Shown here: positions 23,194 through 33,800 of the stretch, in pieces | Position numbering within the stretch: the first letter of the stretch is position 1 | How the letters are laid out: every line of letters begins with the position of its first letter | Origin: Bacillus_BD sp050389805 | Lineage (GTDB): Bacteria > Bacillota > Bacilli > Bacillales > Cytobacillaceae | NCBI RefSeq assembly: GCF_050389805.1 | Contig: NZ_CP130945.1 | Location: 248,001-312,000, forward strand | Direction: 5' to 3' | DNA length: 64,000 nt | Position numbers and translations under genes: made by a program | The notes under the pieces: generated by a model | Databases searched by the model: none | What the model was told of the DNA's origin: nothing | The model's input: the letters and a program-made list of their open reading frames with translations, nothing else

Positions 23194-24165
23194 CTATTTT
23201 AAGAATGTGTTCTCGATATCATCTAGCATTAAATTAGCAGCTTTTACACCACCTGCTGTATTCCAAATCACATCATCAACTTTGTATACTTCACCTTTCT
23301 TAGCGACTTCTAGATTTTTAAATAGTGGATCTTCTAGCCATTCTTTTTCAAGCTCTGAAGCTTTTCCATCGCCTGTTTCATAAGTAAAGTAGAAGAGAAT
23401 GTCTCCATCCATTAACGGCATTTGTTCCTTTGTAGCGCCTTTAATAGCAAATTCATTAACATCCTGGCTTTCCGGTCTGGCAAATCCAAGTTGTTCTAAA
23501 ATAACCCCTGAAAAAGAGTCTTTTTGATAGATTCGAACATCGCCAGCCATAAAACGAACCATGGATACCTTCATATTCAATTTGTCTCCAAGCTGTTCTT
23601 TTAAACTAGCAATACGAGCGTCGTAGGCGTCCATAACTTCTTTCCCTTTTTCCTCTAGGTTAAGAGCTTTTGCATAAAGTTCAAAGTTAACTTTCCAATT
23701 TCCGCGTAAATCTTCAGCAAAGACAGTAGGAGCAATCGCGCTCAATTGTTCATAAATCTTTTCTTGACGCATTTTGTTTCCAATAATTAAATCGGGTTGC
23801 AGGGCAGCAATGGCTTCAATATTTACTTGATCTTCTAGGCCAACCACTTGAACATCTTTCATTTCATCTGCAATATGATCATACCAAGGATCGCCAGTCC
23901 AGGATTGGACAGCTCCCACAGGTTTTACACCAAGAGCTAATAAAGCTTCTGTACCTTCATTCGTTAAAATAACCACTTTTTCAGGCGTCTTTTCTATCGT
24001 AGTTGGCCCCATTGCATGTTCAACAGTATAACTAGTATCTTCTGTTTTTGCTTGCTTATCTTGTTCCTTAGAACTGCTGGTTTCAGTGTTACCACTGCCA
24101 CAGGCTGCCAGGATTAAGATGAGTAGGAAAGGGATAATCGTTTTAAATAAGGGCAGGTTTTTCAT
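23194..24165 (-). CDS. Siderophore-binding lipoprotein of an iron ABC transporter
   Basis: The 323-residue precursor has a lipoprotein signal (LILILAACGSG, lipidated Cys22), a short polar linker and a periplasmic-binding-protein domain of the FecB/FhuD class (TPEKVVILTNEGTEALLALGVKPVGA, IEAIAALQPDLIIGN). It would capture a ferric siderophore at the outer face of the membrane. It is most similar in style to B. subtilis YfiY, which binds hydroxamate/citrate siderophores such as schizokinen, but this is not certain. It is divergent from the permease genes, with a Fur box next to each start, and is therefore probably iron-repressed. Confidence 0.9.
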   Translation of the reverse strand: MKNLPLFKTIIPFLLILILAACGSGNTETSSSKEQDKQAKTEDTSYTVEHAMGPTTIEKTPEKVVILTNEGTEALLALGVKPVGAVQSWTGDPWYDHIADEMKDVQVVGLEDQVNIEAIAALQPDLIIGNKMRQEKIYEQLSAIAPTVFAEDLRGNWKVNFELYAKALNLEEKGKEVMDAYDARIASLKEQLGDKLNMKVSMVRFMAGDVRIYQKDSFSGVILEQLGFARPESQDVNEFAIKGATKEQMPLMDGDILFYFTYETGDGKASELEKEWLEDPLFKNLEVAKKGEVYKVDDVIWNTAGGVKAANLMLDDIENTFLK

Positions 24166-24187
24166 ATGTCTTCCTCCTAATTGTGAA

Positions 24188-24202
24188 TGATAATCATTTT
24201 CA
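24188..24202 (-). promoter_or_regulatory. Fur box upstream of the siderophore-binding gene
   Basis: TGATAATCATTTTCA matches the 15-base Bacillus Fur consensus TGATAATNATTATCA with one mismatch, 23 bp upstream of the lipoprotein start. Confidence 0.82.
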
Positions 24203-24302
24203 TTTATGATTTGTTACTATCATAAAATGGTTCTTAGTCTATGTCAATAACTAATTTTAGATCTATTTCTAATTGTCAGAATGGGGATGAAAAGGTTTTA
24301 AT

Positions 24303-24317
24303 TGAAAATGATTATCA
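24303..24317 (+). promoter_or_regulatory. Fur box upstream of the iron permease genes
   Basis: TGAAAATGATTATCA matches TGATAATNATTATCA with one mismatch, 80 bp before the first permease gene; a further partial copy (ACTAATCATTCATTA) follows at about 24333. Confidence 0.82.
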
Positions 24318-24396
24318 AACTCATTGACAGAATACTAATCATTCATTAGACTTAATTTATCATTTTACATTTTTTTGAAAAAAGAGGTTAATAGAT

Positions 24397-25401
24397 ATGC
24401 TCTTTAAAAATAATACACAAAAAATATTCGGGCTTTTCGTAACCCTTATTTTATTGCTGCTATTAATGTGGGCAAGCATTGTCTATGGTTATACAGATAC
24501 AACATGGCAAGTGGCTTGGGATGCCTTTAAAAATAATAATGGTTCTAATGAACACCTTGTGATTACGACAGTAAGATTGCCGAGAGCATTAATTGCTGCC
24601 GCCGTTGGAAGCAGCTTGGCTGTAGCAGGAGTACTTATGCAAACACTTGCGAAAAATCCCCTGGCGTCACCAGATGTTTTTGGTGTAAATGCAGGGGCTG
24701 GGTTTGCTGTTGTTATAGGCATCACAATATTTTCAATGGGAGATTTACAATCTATTTCATGGTTAGCATTTATCGGTGCGGCTGTAGCAGCCATTGGTGT
24801 TTATGCCATTGGCTCAGTAGGCAGGGAAGGGCTGACTCCGATTAAGCTCACTTTAGCCGGTGCGGCGGTAGCGGCAATGTTTTCATCTTTTACCCAAGGG
24901 TTACTTGTGATCGATGAGGCAGCTCTGGAGGAAGTCTTATTCTGGTTAGCAGGATCTGTTCAAGGTAGAAAGTTAGAGATCTTATTCTCTGTTTTGCCTT
25001 ATTTAATGATTGGTTGGATAGGAGCTATTTTCATTGCTTCTAAAATAAACGTTTTAGCAATGGGAGAGGATGTAGCAAAAGGTTTGGGTCTTCATTCAGG
25101 TCTTTTAAAAATAGGAATGGCGGTTTTTATCATTTTATTATCAGGTGGATCTGTTGCTATTGCTGGTCCGATTGGGTTTATCGGAATTGTCATTCCACAT
25201 GTAACAAGAGCCATTGTTGGCATTGATCATCGTTGGGTCATTCCGTTTTCAGGACTGTTTGGAGGGATCGTTCTCCTATTAGCCGATATTCTAGCCCGTT
25301 ATTTGATCATGCCTCAGGAAGTACCTGTTGGAGTGGTTACAGCCATTATAGGAACTCCATTCTTTATTTACATTGCACGAAAGGGGTTACGATCACAGTG
25401 A
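24397..25401 (+). CDS. Iron-siderophore ABC permease, FecCD family (first)
   Basis: The 334-residue protein has nine to ten membrane helices and the BtuC/FecCD signatures: RLPRALIAAAVGSSLAVAGVLMQTLAKNPLASPDVFGVNAGAG (about 49-90) and the ATPase-contacting GPIGFIGIVIPHVTRAIVG (about 254-272). It forms a heterodimeric channel with the next gene product, like YfiZ-YfhA in B. subtilis. The start follows AAAAGAGG. It is transcribed from the Fur-box promoter region and overlaps the next gene by four bases. Confidence 0.93.
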   Translation: MLFKNNTQKIFGLFVTLILLLLLMWASIVYGYTDTTWQVAWDAFKNNNGSNEHLVITTVRLPRALIAAAVGSSLAVAGVLMQTLAKNPLASPDVFGVNAGAGFAVVIGITIFSMGDLQSISWLAFIGAAVAAIGVYAIGSVGREGLTPIKLTLAGAAVAAMFSSFTQGLLVIDEAALEEVLFWLAGSVQGRKLEILFSVLPYLMIGWIGAIFIASKINVLAMGEDVAKGLGLHSGLLKIGMAVFIILLSGGSVAIAGPIGFIGIVIPHVTRAIVGIDHRWVIPFSGLFGGIVLLLADILARYLIMPQEVPVGVVTAIIGTPFFIYIARKGLRSQ

Positions 25402-26453
25402 ACTTTTATAAAAGTATAAGACTATTCAGTGGGAAAGTATCCTTTCTATTAGATAAACGGGCAGCAAAAGTAATGATTGGTATGTTACTGACGACTATAG
25501 TCGTTTTTGTTATTAGTACAGGTATGGGAGATATGAAAATAAGTCCGTTAACCGTTGTACAAGTGTTTTTCGGTGGCGGTACAGAGATGGAACAGCTCGT
25601 TGTAACTTCGTTTCGTTTACCGAGAATTATTATTGCCTTACTGGTCGGAATTTCACTGGCAGTTGCAGGTGGTATTCTGCAAGGGATGATACGTAATCCT
25701 TTAGCTTCACCAGATATTTTAGGAATTACGGGAGGAGCAACAGTTGCAGCTGTTGGATTTCTAGCTTTTTTTAGCAATAGTAGTAATGCTTTAACTGTAA
25801 GTATTAAATGGATGCCCTTAGCGGCCTTTATCGGAGCAGTAGTTATTGCGATACTGGTCTATTTATTAGCTTGGAAAAATGGGATTTCGCCTTTTCGCCT
25901 TGTATTAATTGGAATTGGGATTTCTGCCCTTATGCAGGCCTTCACAACGTTAATGATGATTCAAGGTCCGATTTATATGGCTAGTCAGGCAAATATTTGG
26001 ATAACAGGATCGTTGAATGGATCGACATGGACGAATGTTAGTATATTGGTTCCTTGTACATTCATACTCGTTATGATTGCATTGATTTTAGCAAGAAATC
26101 TAAATATACAGGAGCTGGGAGAAGATCATGCGGTTGGATTGGGCAGTCATGTTCAACTACAACGTGTCATCCTTCTTGCAGTTAGCACGGGATTAGTTGG
26201 GAGTGCAGTTGCTTTTGCCGGAGGAATTGGCTTCGTTGGCTTAATGGCACCCCACATGGCAAGAAGATTAGTAGGCTCTTCTTATGGTGTATTGTTACCT
26301 CTATCGGCTCTAATTGGTGCCACGCTTGTTATGGTCGCTGATTTAATCGGAAGGACTCTGTTTTCTCCATTAGAAATCCCAGCGGGTGTATTTACTGCTG
26401 GAATTGGAGCTCCTTATTTCATCTATTTGTTATTTAAGACTCGAAATTCATAA
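25398..26453 (+). CDS. Iron-siderophore ABC permease, FecCD family (second)
   Basis: This second FecCD permease has 351 residues from a GTG that overlaps the previous stop in the sequence GTGA, giving MNFYKSIRLFSGK. A longer in-frame extension from 25233 would read through the end of the first permease gene in another frame and is unlikely. Signatures are RLPRIIIALLVGISLAVAGGILQGMIRNPLASPDILGITGGA and GGIGFVGLMAPHMARRLVG. It pairs with the first permease for ferric siderophore import. Confidence 0.92.
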   Translation: MNFYKSIRLFSGKVSFLLDKRAAKVMIGMLLTTIVVFVISTGMGDMKISPLTVVQVFFGGGTEMEQLVVTSFRLPRIIIALLVGISLAVAGGILQGMIRNPLASPDILGITGGATVAAVGFLAFFSNSSNALTVSIKWMPLAAFIGAVVIAILVYLLAWKNGISPFRLVLIGIGISALMQAFTTLMMIQGPIYMASQANIWITGSLNGSTWTNVSILVPCTFILVMIALILARNLNIQELGEDHAVGLGSHVQLQRVILLAVSTGLVGSAVAFAGGIGFVGLMAPHMARRLVGSSYGVLLPLSALIGATLVMVADLIGRTLFSPLEIPAGVFTAGIGAPYFIYLLFKTRNS

Positions 26454-26512
26454 AAAGTGAACACTACTTAGTGAACGGACCCAAAATTATTTTTCCAAAG
26501 GAGAGATGAATC

Positions 26513-27331
26513 GTGGAGGCCATTGAAACAAAAGGTTTAACCTTATCTTATGGTGATTCGATTATTATAGAAGAATTAGAACTTAAGATTCCAAAAGGTG
26601 AAATTACCGTATTTATTGGCGGGAACGGTTGCGGGAAATCAACACTTCTTCGTTCCATAGCAAGACTCCTTAAGCCAAGATCAGGTTCTATTTTATTAGA
26701 AGGCAAAGCAATAGCAAAGATGTCAACAAAAGATGTCGCAAAGCAAATGGCCATTCTTCCTCAATCATCCACTGCTCCTGAAGGGTTGACAGTATTACAG
26801 TTAGTTAAGCAAGGGCGCTATCCTTACCAAACATGGCTTAAGCAGTGGACAGAAGAGGATGAAGGAAAGGTATCAAACGCTTTAGCTGCTACGGGAATAG
26901 AAGATTTAAAAAACCGCTTTGTTGATTCTTTATCGGGCGGGCAACGTCAGAGAGCATGGATTGCTATGACGCTCGCTCAGGATACAGATATTATCCTTCT
27001 TGATGAACCGACTACTTATTTAGACATGGCACATCAAATGGACATATTAGACTTGTTGTTTGAATTAAATGAGAAGGAAAAACGAACGATTGTTATGGTA
27101 TTACATGACCTAAACTTAGCATGTCGCTATGCACATAATATTGTAGCGATTAAGGATAGAAAAATCCTTGCCCAAGGGAAACCAGAATGGGTGATAAATG
27201 AAAATCTAGTAAAAAAGGTGTTTGGGATGAACTGTGAAGTTGTAGTAGATCCGTTATTTGGTACTCCAATGTGTATTCCACATGGCAAGGGGAGAAACAT
27301 ACTAAATCAGGGTGAAATGGCTTATGTTTGA
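26513..27331 (+). CDS. Iron-siderophore ABC transporter ATP-binding protein
   Basis: The 272-residue ATPase is of the FecE/FhuC class: Walker A GGNGCGKST (about 37-45), the family's AILPQSS, signature LSGGQRQRAWIAMTLAQ (about 139-155), Walker B IILLDEPTTYLD and the switch His in VLHDLNLA. It powers import through the two permeases upstream, from which it is separated by 59 bp. It starts at a GTG after AAAGGAGAGATGAATC. In B. subtilis this kind of uptake system shares the ATPase YusV encoded elsewhere; here an ATPase is in the operon. Confidence 0.94.
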   Translation: MEAIETKGLTLSYGDSIIIEELELKIPKGEITVFIGGNGCGKSTLLRSIARLLKPRSGSILLEGKAIAKMSTKDVAKQMAILPQSSTAPEGLTVLQLVKQGRYPYQTWLKQWTEEDEGKVSNALAATGIEDLKNRFVDSLSGGQRQRAWIAMTLAQDTDIILLDEPTTYLDMAHQMDILDLLFELNEKEKRTIVMVLHDLNLACRYAHNIVAIKDRKILAQGKPEWVINENLVKKVFGMNCEVVVDPLFGTPMCIPHGKGRNILNQGEMAYV

Positions 27332-28100
27332 AGTGATTACAGAAGATGAAATCCAACAATTAAAGCCGTTTCGGTTTACAACTAAGGAGGATTTTTCCCA
27401 TTTATCTATACCTGTAATCGATTTGCTTGATGATAGAACTTTACTAAACTACCTTGAGAAAATAGGGGTACGAATTGGATCACCTAGCTTAAAGGTAACT
27501 GCTTCTATTTTTATCAAAAGATATGCTTTTTTAGCAGCCATTTATTTGTATTCGATTTCTTCATGGAATAAGAAAATAGACATTTCCTTTACTCATATAA
27601 AACTTCAAACTGACGAAGCAGCCAACGGTTGGATTCCGACATTTTACTTTGACCATACAAAGTTAGAGTGGGCCAGGGATGAACGTTATGAATGGCGGGA
27701 AGAAGCAATACAGGCCTTTTTTGCAAAGCATGTTGATCCTCTTGTTGTTCAATTATCTAGACTGACTAAGTTATCAAAACTAGTCCTATGGGAAAACATC
27801 GCCATTTATATTTTTTGGTTATATGAATCTATATTATTAAAATCAGATTCGGAAGAAGTACGAGAAAGAGCAAAAAAGGATTTTCACTATCTTGTAAAAG
27901 AAGCACCGGGAAATCTTTTTGGAGATTATGATGAAAACCCAATAAAAAGATACTTTGTTCCAAAAAGATATATAGGACACTTAAAAGAAGAGGTGCGTGT
28001 AAGAGAAACCTGTTGTTTTTCTTATTTGCTTGAGAGTTCACCTAAACGTTGTAAAACATGTCCTCACATATGCAAGATAAAAAATGAAACCCCCATTTAG
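27324..28100 (+). CDS. FhuF-like ferric siderophore reductase (FchR type)
   Basis: The 258-residue protein resembles FhuF/FchR, cytoplasmic 2Fe-2S proteins that reduce imported ferric siderophores to release iron. The C-terminus carries the cluster cysteines as CC-x11-C-x2-C (about residues 232-249, RETCCFSY...RCKTC), followed by an extra CPHIC. E. coli FhuF has CC-x10-C-x2-C. FchR of B. halodurans reduces ferric schizokinen and citrate chelates and is the closest functional model. The ATG at 27324 overlaps the ATPase stop by eight bases and follows GGTGA at a good distance, so it is the last gene of the operon. Confidence 0.82.
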   Translation: MFEVITEDEIQQLKPFRFTTKEDFSHLSIPVIDLLDDRTLLNYLEKIGVRIGSPSLKVTASIFIKRYAFLAAIYLYSISSWNKKIDISFTHIKLQTDEAANGWIPTFYFDHTKLEWARDERYEWREEAIQAFFAKHVDPLVVQLSRLTKLSKLVLWENIAIYIFWLYESILLKSDSEEVRERAKKDFHYLVKEAPGNLFGDYDENPIKRYFVPKRYIGHLKEEVRVRETCCFSYLLESSPKRCKTCPHICKIKNETPI

Positions 28101-28115
28101 GAGGTTTCATTTTTT
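28081..28115. terminator. Bidirectional terminator between fchR-like gene and ilvD
   Basis: AAAATGAAACC (28081-28091) pairs with GGTTTCATTTT (28103-28113), followed by TT. It overlaps the end of the reductase gene and lies before the end of ilvD on the other strand. Confidence 0.85.
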
Positions 28116-28122
28116 AATTTCC

Positions 28123-29802
28123 TTAGATTTTCATAACTCCACCAGAGCTTGCGTTTGTAACAAGCTTAGAGTAACGAGCTAAGTAACCTTTTTTCACTTT
28201 TGGTTCAAAGCCTTTCCAGTTGGCTTTGCGTTTTTCCATTTCTTCATCAGAAACTTCAAGGGTAATTTTACGGTTATTCATATCAAGTTCAATAATATCT
28301 CCGTCTTGAACGAATGCAATTGGACCGCCTTCAGCAGCTTCTGGAGAAATGTGTCCGATTGAAATTCCACGAGATGCACCTGAGAAACGACCATCGGTAA
28401 TTAGACCAACTTTTGCACCTAATCCGCGACCAACGATTTGTGAAGTTGGAGCAAGCATTTCAGGCATTCCTGGACCGCCTTTAGGACCTTCGTAGCGGAT
28501 AACGACAACATGGCCTTCTTCTACTTTCCCAGTGATGATTCCAGAAAGTGCATCTTCTTGAGAGTCGAAGCAAATCGCAGGTCCTCTATGGTAGCCGCCA
28601 ACTTCAGGATCAACTGCACCAACTTTAACGATAGAGCCTTGAGGTGCAAGGTTACCGAAAAGAACCGCAAGTCCACCACGTTCTGAATGTGGGTTATCAA
28701 GTGGACGAATAACATCTGTATCCTTGATTTCAGCACCTTCAACGTTTTCACGAAGAGTTTTACCTGATACTGTTAGGCAATCTCCATGCATCGCGCCTGG
28801 CTTTTTGAGTACTTCATTAATAATGGCACTCACACCACCAGCTCTGTGAACATCTTCAATGTGATAGCTTGATGCGGGAGCAATTTTTGCAAGATGTGGT
28901 ACACGCTCTGCCACTTCATTAATTCGTTCGATAGGGTAATCAATTTCAGCCTCATTTGCTAATGCTAGAGTGTGAAGAACTGTGTTTGTTGAACCACCCA
29001 TCGCCATGTCTAATGCAAATGCATTATCAATTGCATCAATCGTTACGATGTCACGAGGCTTAATATCCTTTTTAATCAGATCCATTAATTGTTTAGCTGA
29101 TTTCTTCACAAAGTCACGTCGCTCAGGTGCAACAGCTAGGATCGTACCATTACCTGGTAATGCTAATCCTAAGCCTTCTGCTAAACAGTTCATAGAGTTT
29201 GCTGTAAACATACCAGAACATGATCCACATGTAGGACAAGCAACTTGTTCGATTTCTTGTAAACGTTCTGCTGAAATATTACCAGCTTGATAGGCTCCTA
29301 CGCCTTCAAAAACAGAAGTTAAGTCAAGTGCATTTCCTGCAGCATCTGTACCTGCCATCATCGGTCCACCACTGACAAAGATTGTAGGAATGTTCACACG
29401 AAGAGCCGCCATCATCATTCCGGGTGTAATTTTATCACAGTTTGGAATACAAACCATTCCATCAAACCAATGTGCTGAAACAACAGTTTCAATAGAATCC
29501 GCAATGATTTCTCGGCTTGGTAATGAGTAACGCATACCGATGTGGCCCATCGCAATTCCATCATCAACCCCAATGGTATTGAACTCAAATGGTACGCCGC
29601 CTGCTTCACGAATTGCCTCTTTTACGATTTTTCCGAATTCTTGTAAATGTACGTGTCCCGGAACGATATCAATATATGAATTACATACCGCAATGAACGG
29701 TTTTCCGAAATCCTCATCTTTAACACCGGCTGCACGCAACAAACTACGATGCGGTGCACGATCAACACCTTGCTTAATCATATTACTACGTAATTCTGCC
29801 AA
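28123..29802 (-). CDS. ilvD: Dihydroxy-acid dehydratase IlvD
   Basis: IlvD (559 residues) dehydrates dihydroxyisovalerate and dihydroxymethylvalerate in valine and isoleucine synthesis. The family motifs are CNSYIDIVPGH, CIPNCDKITPGM, CPTCGSCSGMFTANSMN and GGPGMPEMLAPTS, with the Fe-S cysteines in place. I chose a TTG start at 29802, giving MAELRSNMIKQG as in B. subtilis, preceded by GAGGG; the longer open frame adds nine residues that include this ribosome site. It stands apart from the ilvBHC-leu operon and no T-box leader is visible in the 29803-29999 gap. Confidence 0.96.
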   Translation of the reverse strand: MAELRSNMIKQGVDRAPHRSLLRAAGVKDEDFGKPFIAVCNSYIDIVPGHVHLQEFGKIVKEAIREAGGVPFEFNTIGVDDGIAMGHIGMRYSLPSREIIADSIETVVSAHWFDGMVCIPNCDKITPGMMMAALRVNIPTIFVSGGPMMAGTDAAGNALDLTSVFEGVGAYQAGNISAERLQEIEQVACPTCGSCSGMFTANSMNCLAEGLGLALPGNGTILAVAPERRDFVKKSAKQLMDLIKKDIKPRDIVTIDAIDNAFALDMAMGGSTNTVLHTLALANEAEIDYPIERINEVAERVPHLAKIAPASSYHIEDVHRAGGVSAIINEVLKKPGAMHGDCLTVSGKTLRENVEGAEIKDTDVIRPLDNPHSERGGLAVLFGNLAPQGSIVKVGAVDPEVGGYHRGPAICFDSQEDALSGIITGKVEEGHVVVIRYEGPKGGPGMPEMLAPTSQIVGRGLGAKVGLITDGRFSGASRGISIGHISPEAAEGGPIAFVQDGDIIELDMNNRKITLEVSDEEMEKRKANWKGFEPKVKKGYLARYSKLVTNASSGGVMKI

Positions 29803-29999
29803 TCCAATTCCCTCGCTTTCTATTAACAAAAAAATTCCAAGTGAATTTTTGAACTTTTAATTATTTTAGCACTAGATATAAGAATTTGGTAGGTTTTTTG
29901 ACTGGAATATAGTGGTGAGGTACATTTTGAGTGAAAATATAGATAAATAGTTTATTAGAATGAAATCAACAGGCTTTAGTATTTTTATCTCTAAAAGCT

Positions 30000-30590
30000 T
30001 TATTTTTTACGGGCTCGAGAAACATATGGATTTTCGGTAATGAAAAAACGCCATGGGTAATCTTTGGCTTTACCGGAGTTTTCGATGCCTATTCTAGGGC
30101 TTGTTGAAATATCGACCGGAATGATTCCTGGAGCAATGTAAAGCGGGGGCTTTATGAAGGAATGTCCATAGTCTTCCATGGTAATACCTAAAGCTTTTGT
30201 TAGTTTACCTGGCCCATTCGTTAAATTGTTCATATTTTCCGTATGTCGGCGTTTTTTCATAAGGGTAACTCCGATATGAGGCTCTACTGCCCTAATTAGA
30301 ATCGCTTCTGGCTTTTCAATTGATCCGCTGACTACATTGACTAATGTATGGGTATGCATTTGATACGTATAGACAAGACCTGCTTCATGGTACATAATTT
30401 CTGTTCGTTTCGTCCGTCGCCCCCCAAAACTATGGGCTGCTCGATCCTCTGGTCCCATATAGGCTTCGGTTTCAACGATATAACCTGCAGCAGTACCTTC
30501 AGCTGTTTCTTTTACAAGAAGACAACCTAATAGGCTTTTAGCAAGTTCTAGTGTGGATTGTTGAAAAAATTCAGATGCTAATGGATTCAT
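30000..30590 (-). CDS. DNA-3-methyladenine glycosylase, AAG/MPG family
   Basis: The 196-residue protein matches the Aag family: LAKSLLGCLLV, VETEAYMGPEDRAAHSFGGRRTKR (about 40-63, including the catalytic Glu), and NLTNGPGKLTKALGI (about 122-136). These base-excision-repair enzymes remove alkylated purines from DNA. It resembles B. subtilis YxlJ. It is a single gene with no obvious partner; the flanking gaps contain no recognised operator. The start at 30590 follows AAGGGGATTAAATC. Confidence 0.93.
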   Translation of the reverse strand: MNPLASEFFQQSTLELAKSLLGCLLVKETAEGTAAGYIVETEAYMGPEDRAAHSFGGRRTKRTEIMYHEAGLVYTYQMHTHTLVNVVSGSIEKPEAILIRAVEPHIGVTLMKKRRHTENMNNLTNGPGKLTKALGITMEDYGHSFIKPPLYIAPGIIPVDISTSPRIGIENSGKAKDYPWRFFITENPYVSRARKK

Positions 30591-30821
30591 GATTTAATCC
30601 CCTTAAGAAAATTTGGTACATTGTAATGCAATGAAAAAATTATTTAAAATTGATTTCTTTTTAATAATAACCATAATAGCTTATGTTTATAAGATATCGT
30701 TGAATGCTCTAGTTTATTACTACAAAAAAGTTTCACATGAAACATTTTTCGACAATATTCTGATTGTATTTTTATGAAAACAGTCGAAAAGAAGAAATCT
30801 AATGTTTTACAAAAACATATA

Positions 30822-30851
30822 TAAGGGCTGCCAAAAATCTTGACAGCCCTC
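30822..30851 (-). terminator. Weak hairpin downstream of the RND permease
   Basis: AGGGCTG (30824-30830) pairs with CAGCCCT (30844-30850); on the minus strand TATATATGTTTTTG follows. The stem is short, so this is a modest call. Confidence 0.5.
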
Positions 30852-30863
30852 AGTCTACTATTG

Positions 30864-33800
30864 TTAGATTGTTAATTCACTTGTGCTTTGTTCAGCTAAA
30901 CGCTGCTTTTTCGACTTTCTAAAATAAAGTAACTCGTAAACACATGGAATCACAATCAATGTTAATAACGTAGCCATTGCTAGACCGCCAATTACCACGA
31001 TCGCTAGGCTTTGTGAAACTAAGCTGCCCGTTTCAGTTTGTTTGAATAAAAGTGGAAGCATGGCACAAATGGTTGCTACTGCCGTCATAAAGATCGGTCT
31101 CATCCTAGTAGCTGCCGCTTCAACAATCGCATCGCGAATAATCATTTTTTGCTCATTCTGCCTTACTCGATCTAACAGAACGATTGCGTTTGTGACGACA
31201 ACTCCGATCAGCATTAATGCCCCAAGAAGTGCTGTAATATCAACTGAAATTCCACTGATGACAATTCCTAAGATCGCTCCAATTGCAGCTAATGGAAGGG
31301 AGCATAGAATCGCAATCGGTGCCTTAATAGATTTAAACGTAATAACCATGATTAAGAATACTACCCCAATTGAAACCAACATCGTTAAGAATAAATCGGT
31401 AAAATCTTCGGATTGTTGTGCGCTGGCTCCACCAACAGCAACTTCTACATCTTCAGGAATTTCGATTCCCTTATTTTCAGCTTGATCACCGAATATTTCT
31501 ATATTTACCTTTGTAGCAATATCAGAAAGTTGCGCTGGATCTACAGAGGCTGTAACTTGCAGATATGGTTCTCCATCCTTATGGAATTGGGTTGTAGAGC
31601 GTTCTTCACTTTCCAATGTTGCAATTTGTGATACCGGAACCATTCCTGTATCTGTCATAACAGGAATATTCTTAATGTCTTCTGTTGTTTTTGTGTCAAG
31701 TACAGGTTCAAGAATAACAGGTGTTTGTCTACCGTCTAAGGTGATGGTGCCGATTGGTGTTTTGTTTAACATGACCCCTACTTGCCCAGCGACTTGTTCG
31801 GTATTCCCTTTTGTTGGATCAACCACTAAAGAATAGACAGTCTTCTTTTCATCTTGATTGGTTGTCACTTTTTCTACTCCATCGATATCTTCTACTTTTT
31901 CTTTAATTGTGTTTGCTACACTTTCAAGATCAGCAAGGTCATCTCCAATGATGTCTATTGTGATGTTGGTACTTGAAGAACCCATCATGAAAGAAGCAGC
32001 AGTAGCAGTCAGTGTTGCATCGCTATATTGATCCTTTTTCTTTTCAATTTCTTCTACCACTTTATCTGTATCTTCTTTATTGTTTAATAAAATACTGAAA
32101 CTTGCTTCAGTAGGAGATCCAACCCAGCCATACTGAGCGGCTTCAGAAGGGGATCCAACTTGCATGAATAAATCTTTTACTTCATCAATTTCAGAAATGA
32201 AAGATTCTAGTTCGATTGCATTTTTCTTAACCTCTTCAATCGGTGTTTCATTCGGGTAGCTTAGAGTAGCTACCACATAGTCGGCAGAGGAATTATCGAC
32301 TGCACCCTTTGGAATAGCAAAATAAGTAGCTATAGAACCAACTAATAGTAAAATTGAAATGGTAAACACAATCCATTTATGATTTAAAGACCAGGTTACC
32401 ATTTTTGGAAAACGGACAGCTGGTTTTGGTTCACGTAGTTTTGTATTTTTCAATAATCCGGCACTCATTAATGGAACAACAGTAAGTGCAACAAGTAACG
32501 AAGCGAGTAAAGAGTATGTGACAGTTAAGGCAAATGGTAAAAGGAATTCCTGTAATCCACCGTTTAGTAAACTCATTGGTAAGAAGACAGCAACGGTTGC
32601 TAGCGTTGAGGATGTGATGGCAACCCCTACCTGTTTTGTAGCATCAATGATTAATTGTACTGAGAATTTTTCTGTTTGCATTTTCCGGAAGATGTTTTCA
32701 ATGACTACGATCGAGTCATCCACCAATCGACCGACTGCTACGGCTACGCCACCGAGTGTTAAAATGTTTAGTGTTACCCCTGACCAAGATAACAAGAATA
32801 GCGTTAAACAAAGGGACAGTGGGATCGAGATAATTGTAATAAAAGTAGAACGAATATTTCTTAAAAACACCATAATGACGATAGTTGCAAAAAAGGCTCC
32901 AAGAAGAACTTCTTTAATCATCGTCTGAACAGAAGTCTCAACTAAATCAGATGAAGAAACATAAATAACGGATTCCTGTTGATCGTACTTTTCATTGATT
33001 TCTTTTGTTACCTCTTCAACTTGTTTACTTACTTCAACAGCATTTGATTGACTATCTTTTGTAATGCTGATGTCCAATCCTTCTTTTCCGTTAAAACGAC
33101 TAATAAAATTAGAATCCCTTGTTTCTTCGACTGATGCAATATCATTAAGTGTAACGTTAGGGGCAACGGTTAAGTTTTTTAGAGCATCTAGGCTTGATAA
33201 GTTACCAATAACCTTAATATTACTCGTTTTATCGTCAATAATTTGTTCTCCAATTGCTAAGGCTGTATTTTGCCCTTGTAAAACGCCCATAACGGCTTGA
33301 AGAGGAACTTGTTGCTCCGCTAATTTTTCGTTATCGATTTTTACAGTAACGGCAGAATCTGTCGCCCCGTAGACATCAACATTGGCTACCCCTTCAATGT
33401 CTTCATATAAAGGTTTAAGTGTTTCTCGAGCAAACTCAATATTCTCAGTTGTTAGTCCATCTTGGAATGTGACAGCAAGGTTTACGATGGGAATCATAGA
33501 AGTGTTTAATTGGGATACGATTGGTTTTGTTATGTATGGTGGTAGGGACACGTTGTTAAGGGCTTCTTGAACATCTAGTTTTGCCTGTTTCATATCCGAT
33601 CCTGCATTAAAGAATAAGTCTACTTTTGAAAAACCGTCACCTGTTGTTGAAATAACAGAGGTTTTTCCGTTAATACCTGTAACGGATCTTTCAATGGGTT
33701 CTGTAACCTCAGATTCCATTGTTTTTGAGTCCGTTCCTTGCCCCATCGAGATGATGGTTACTTGAGGGTTATCTGCGCTCGGCAAAAACTCCATAGGCAG

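Noticed and set aside
25233..25397. Extended N-terminus of the second siderophore permease
   Set aside because: It would overlap 165 bases of the first permease gene in another frame; the GTGA overlap at 25398 is a better start.
29803..29999. T-box or leader peptide upstream of ilvD
   Set aside because: No T-box sequence or specifier hairpin is visible and the leader region is short.
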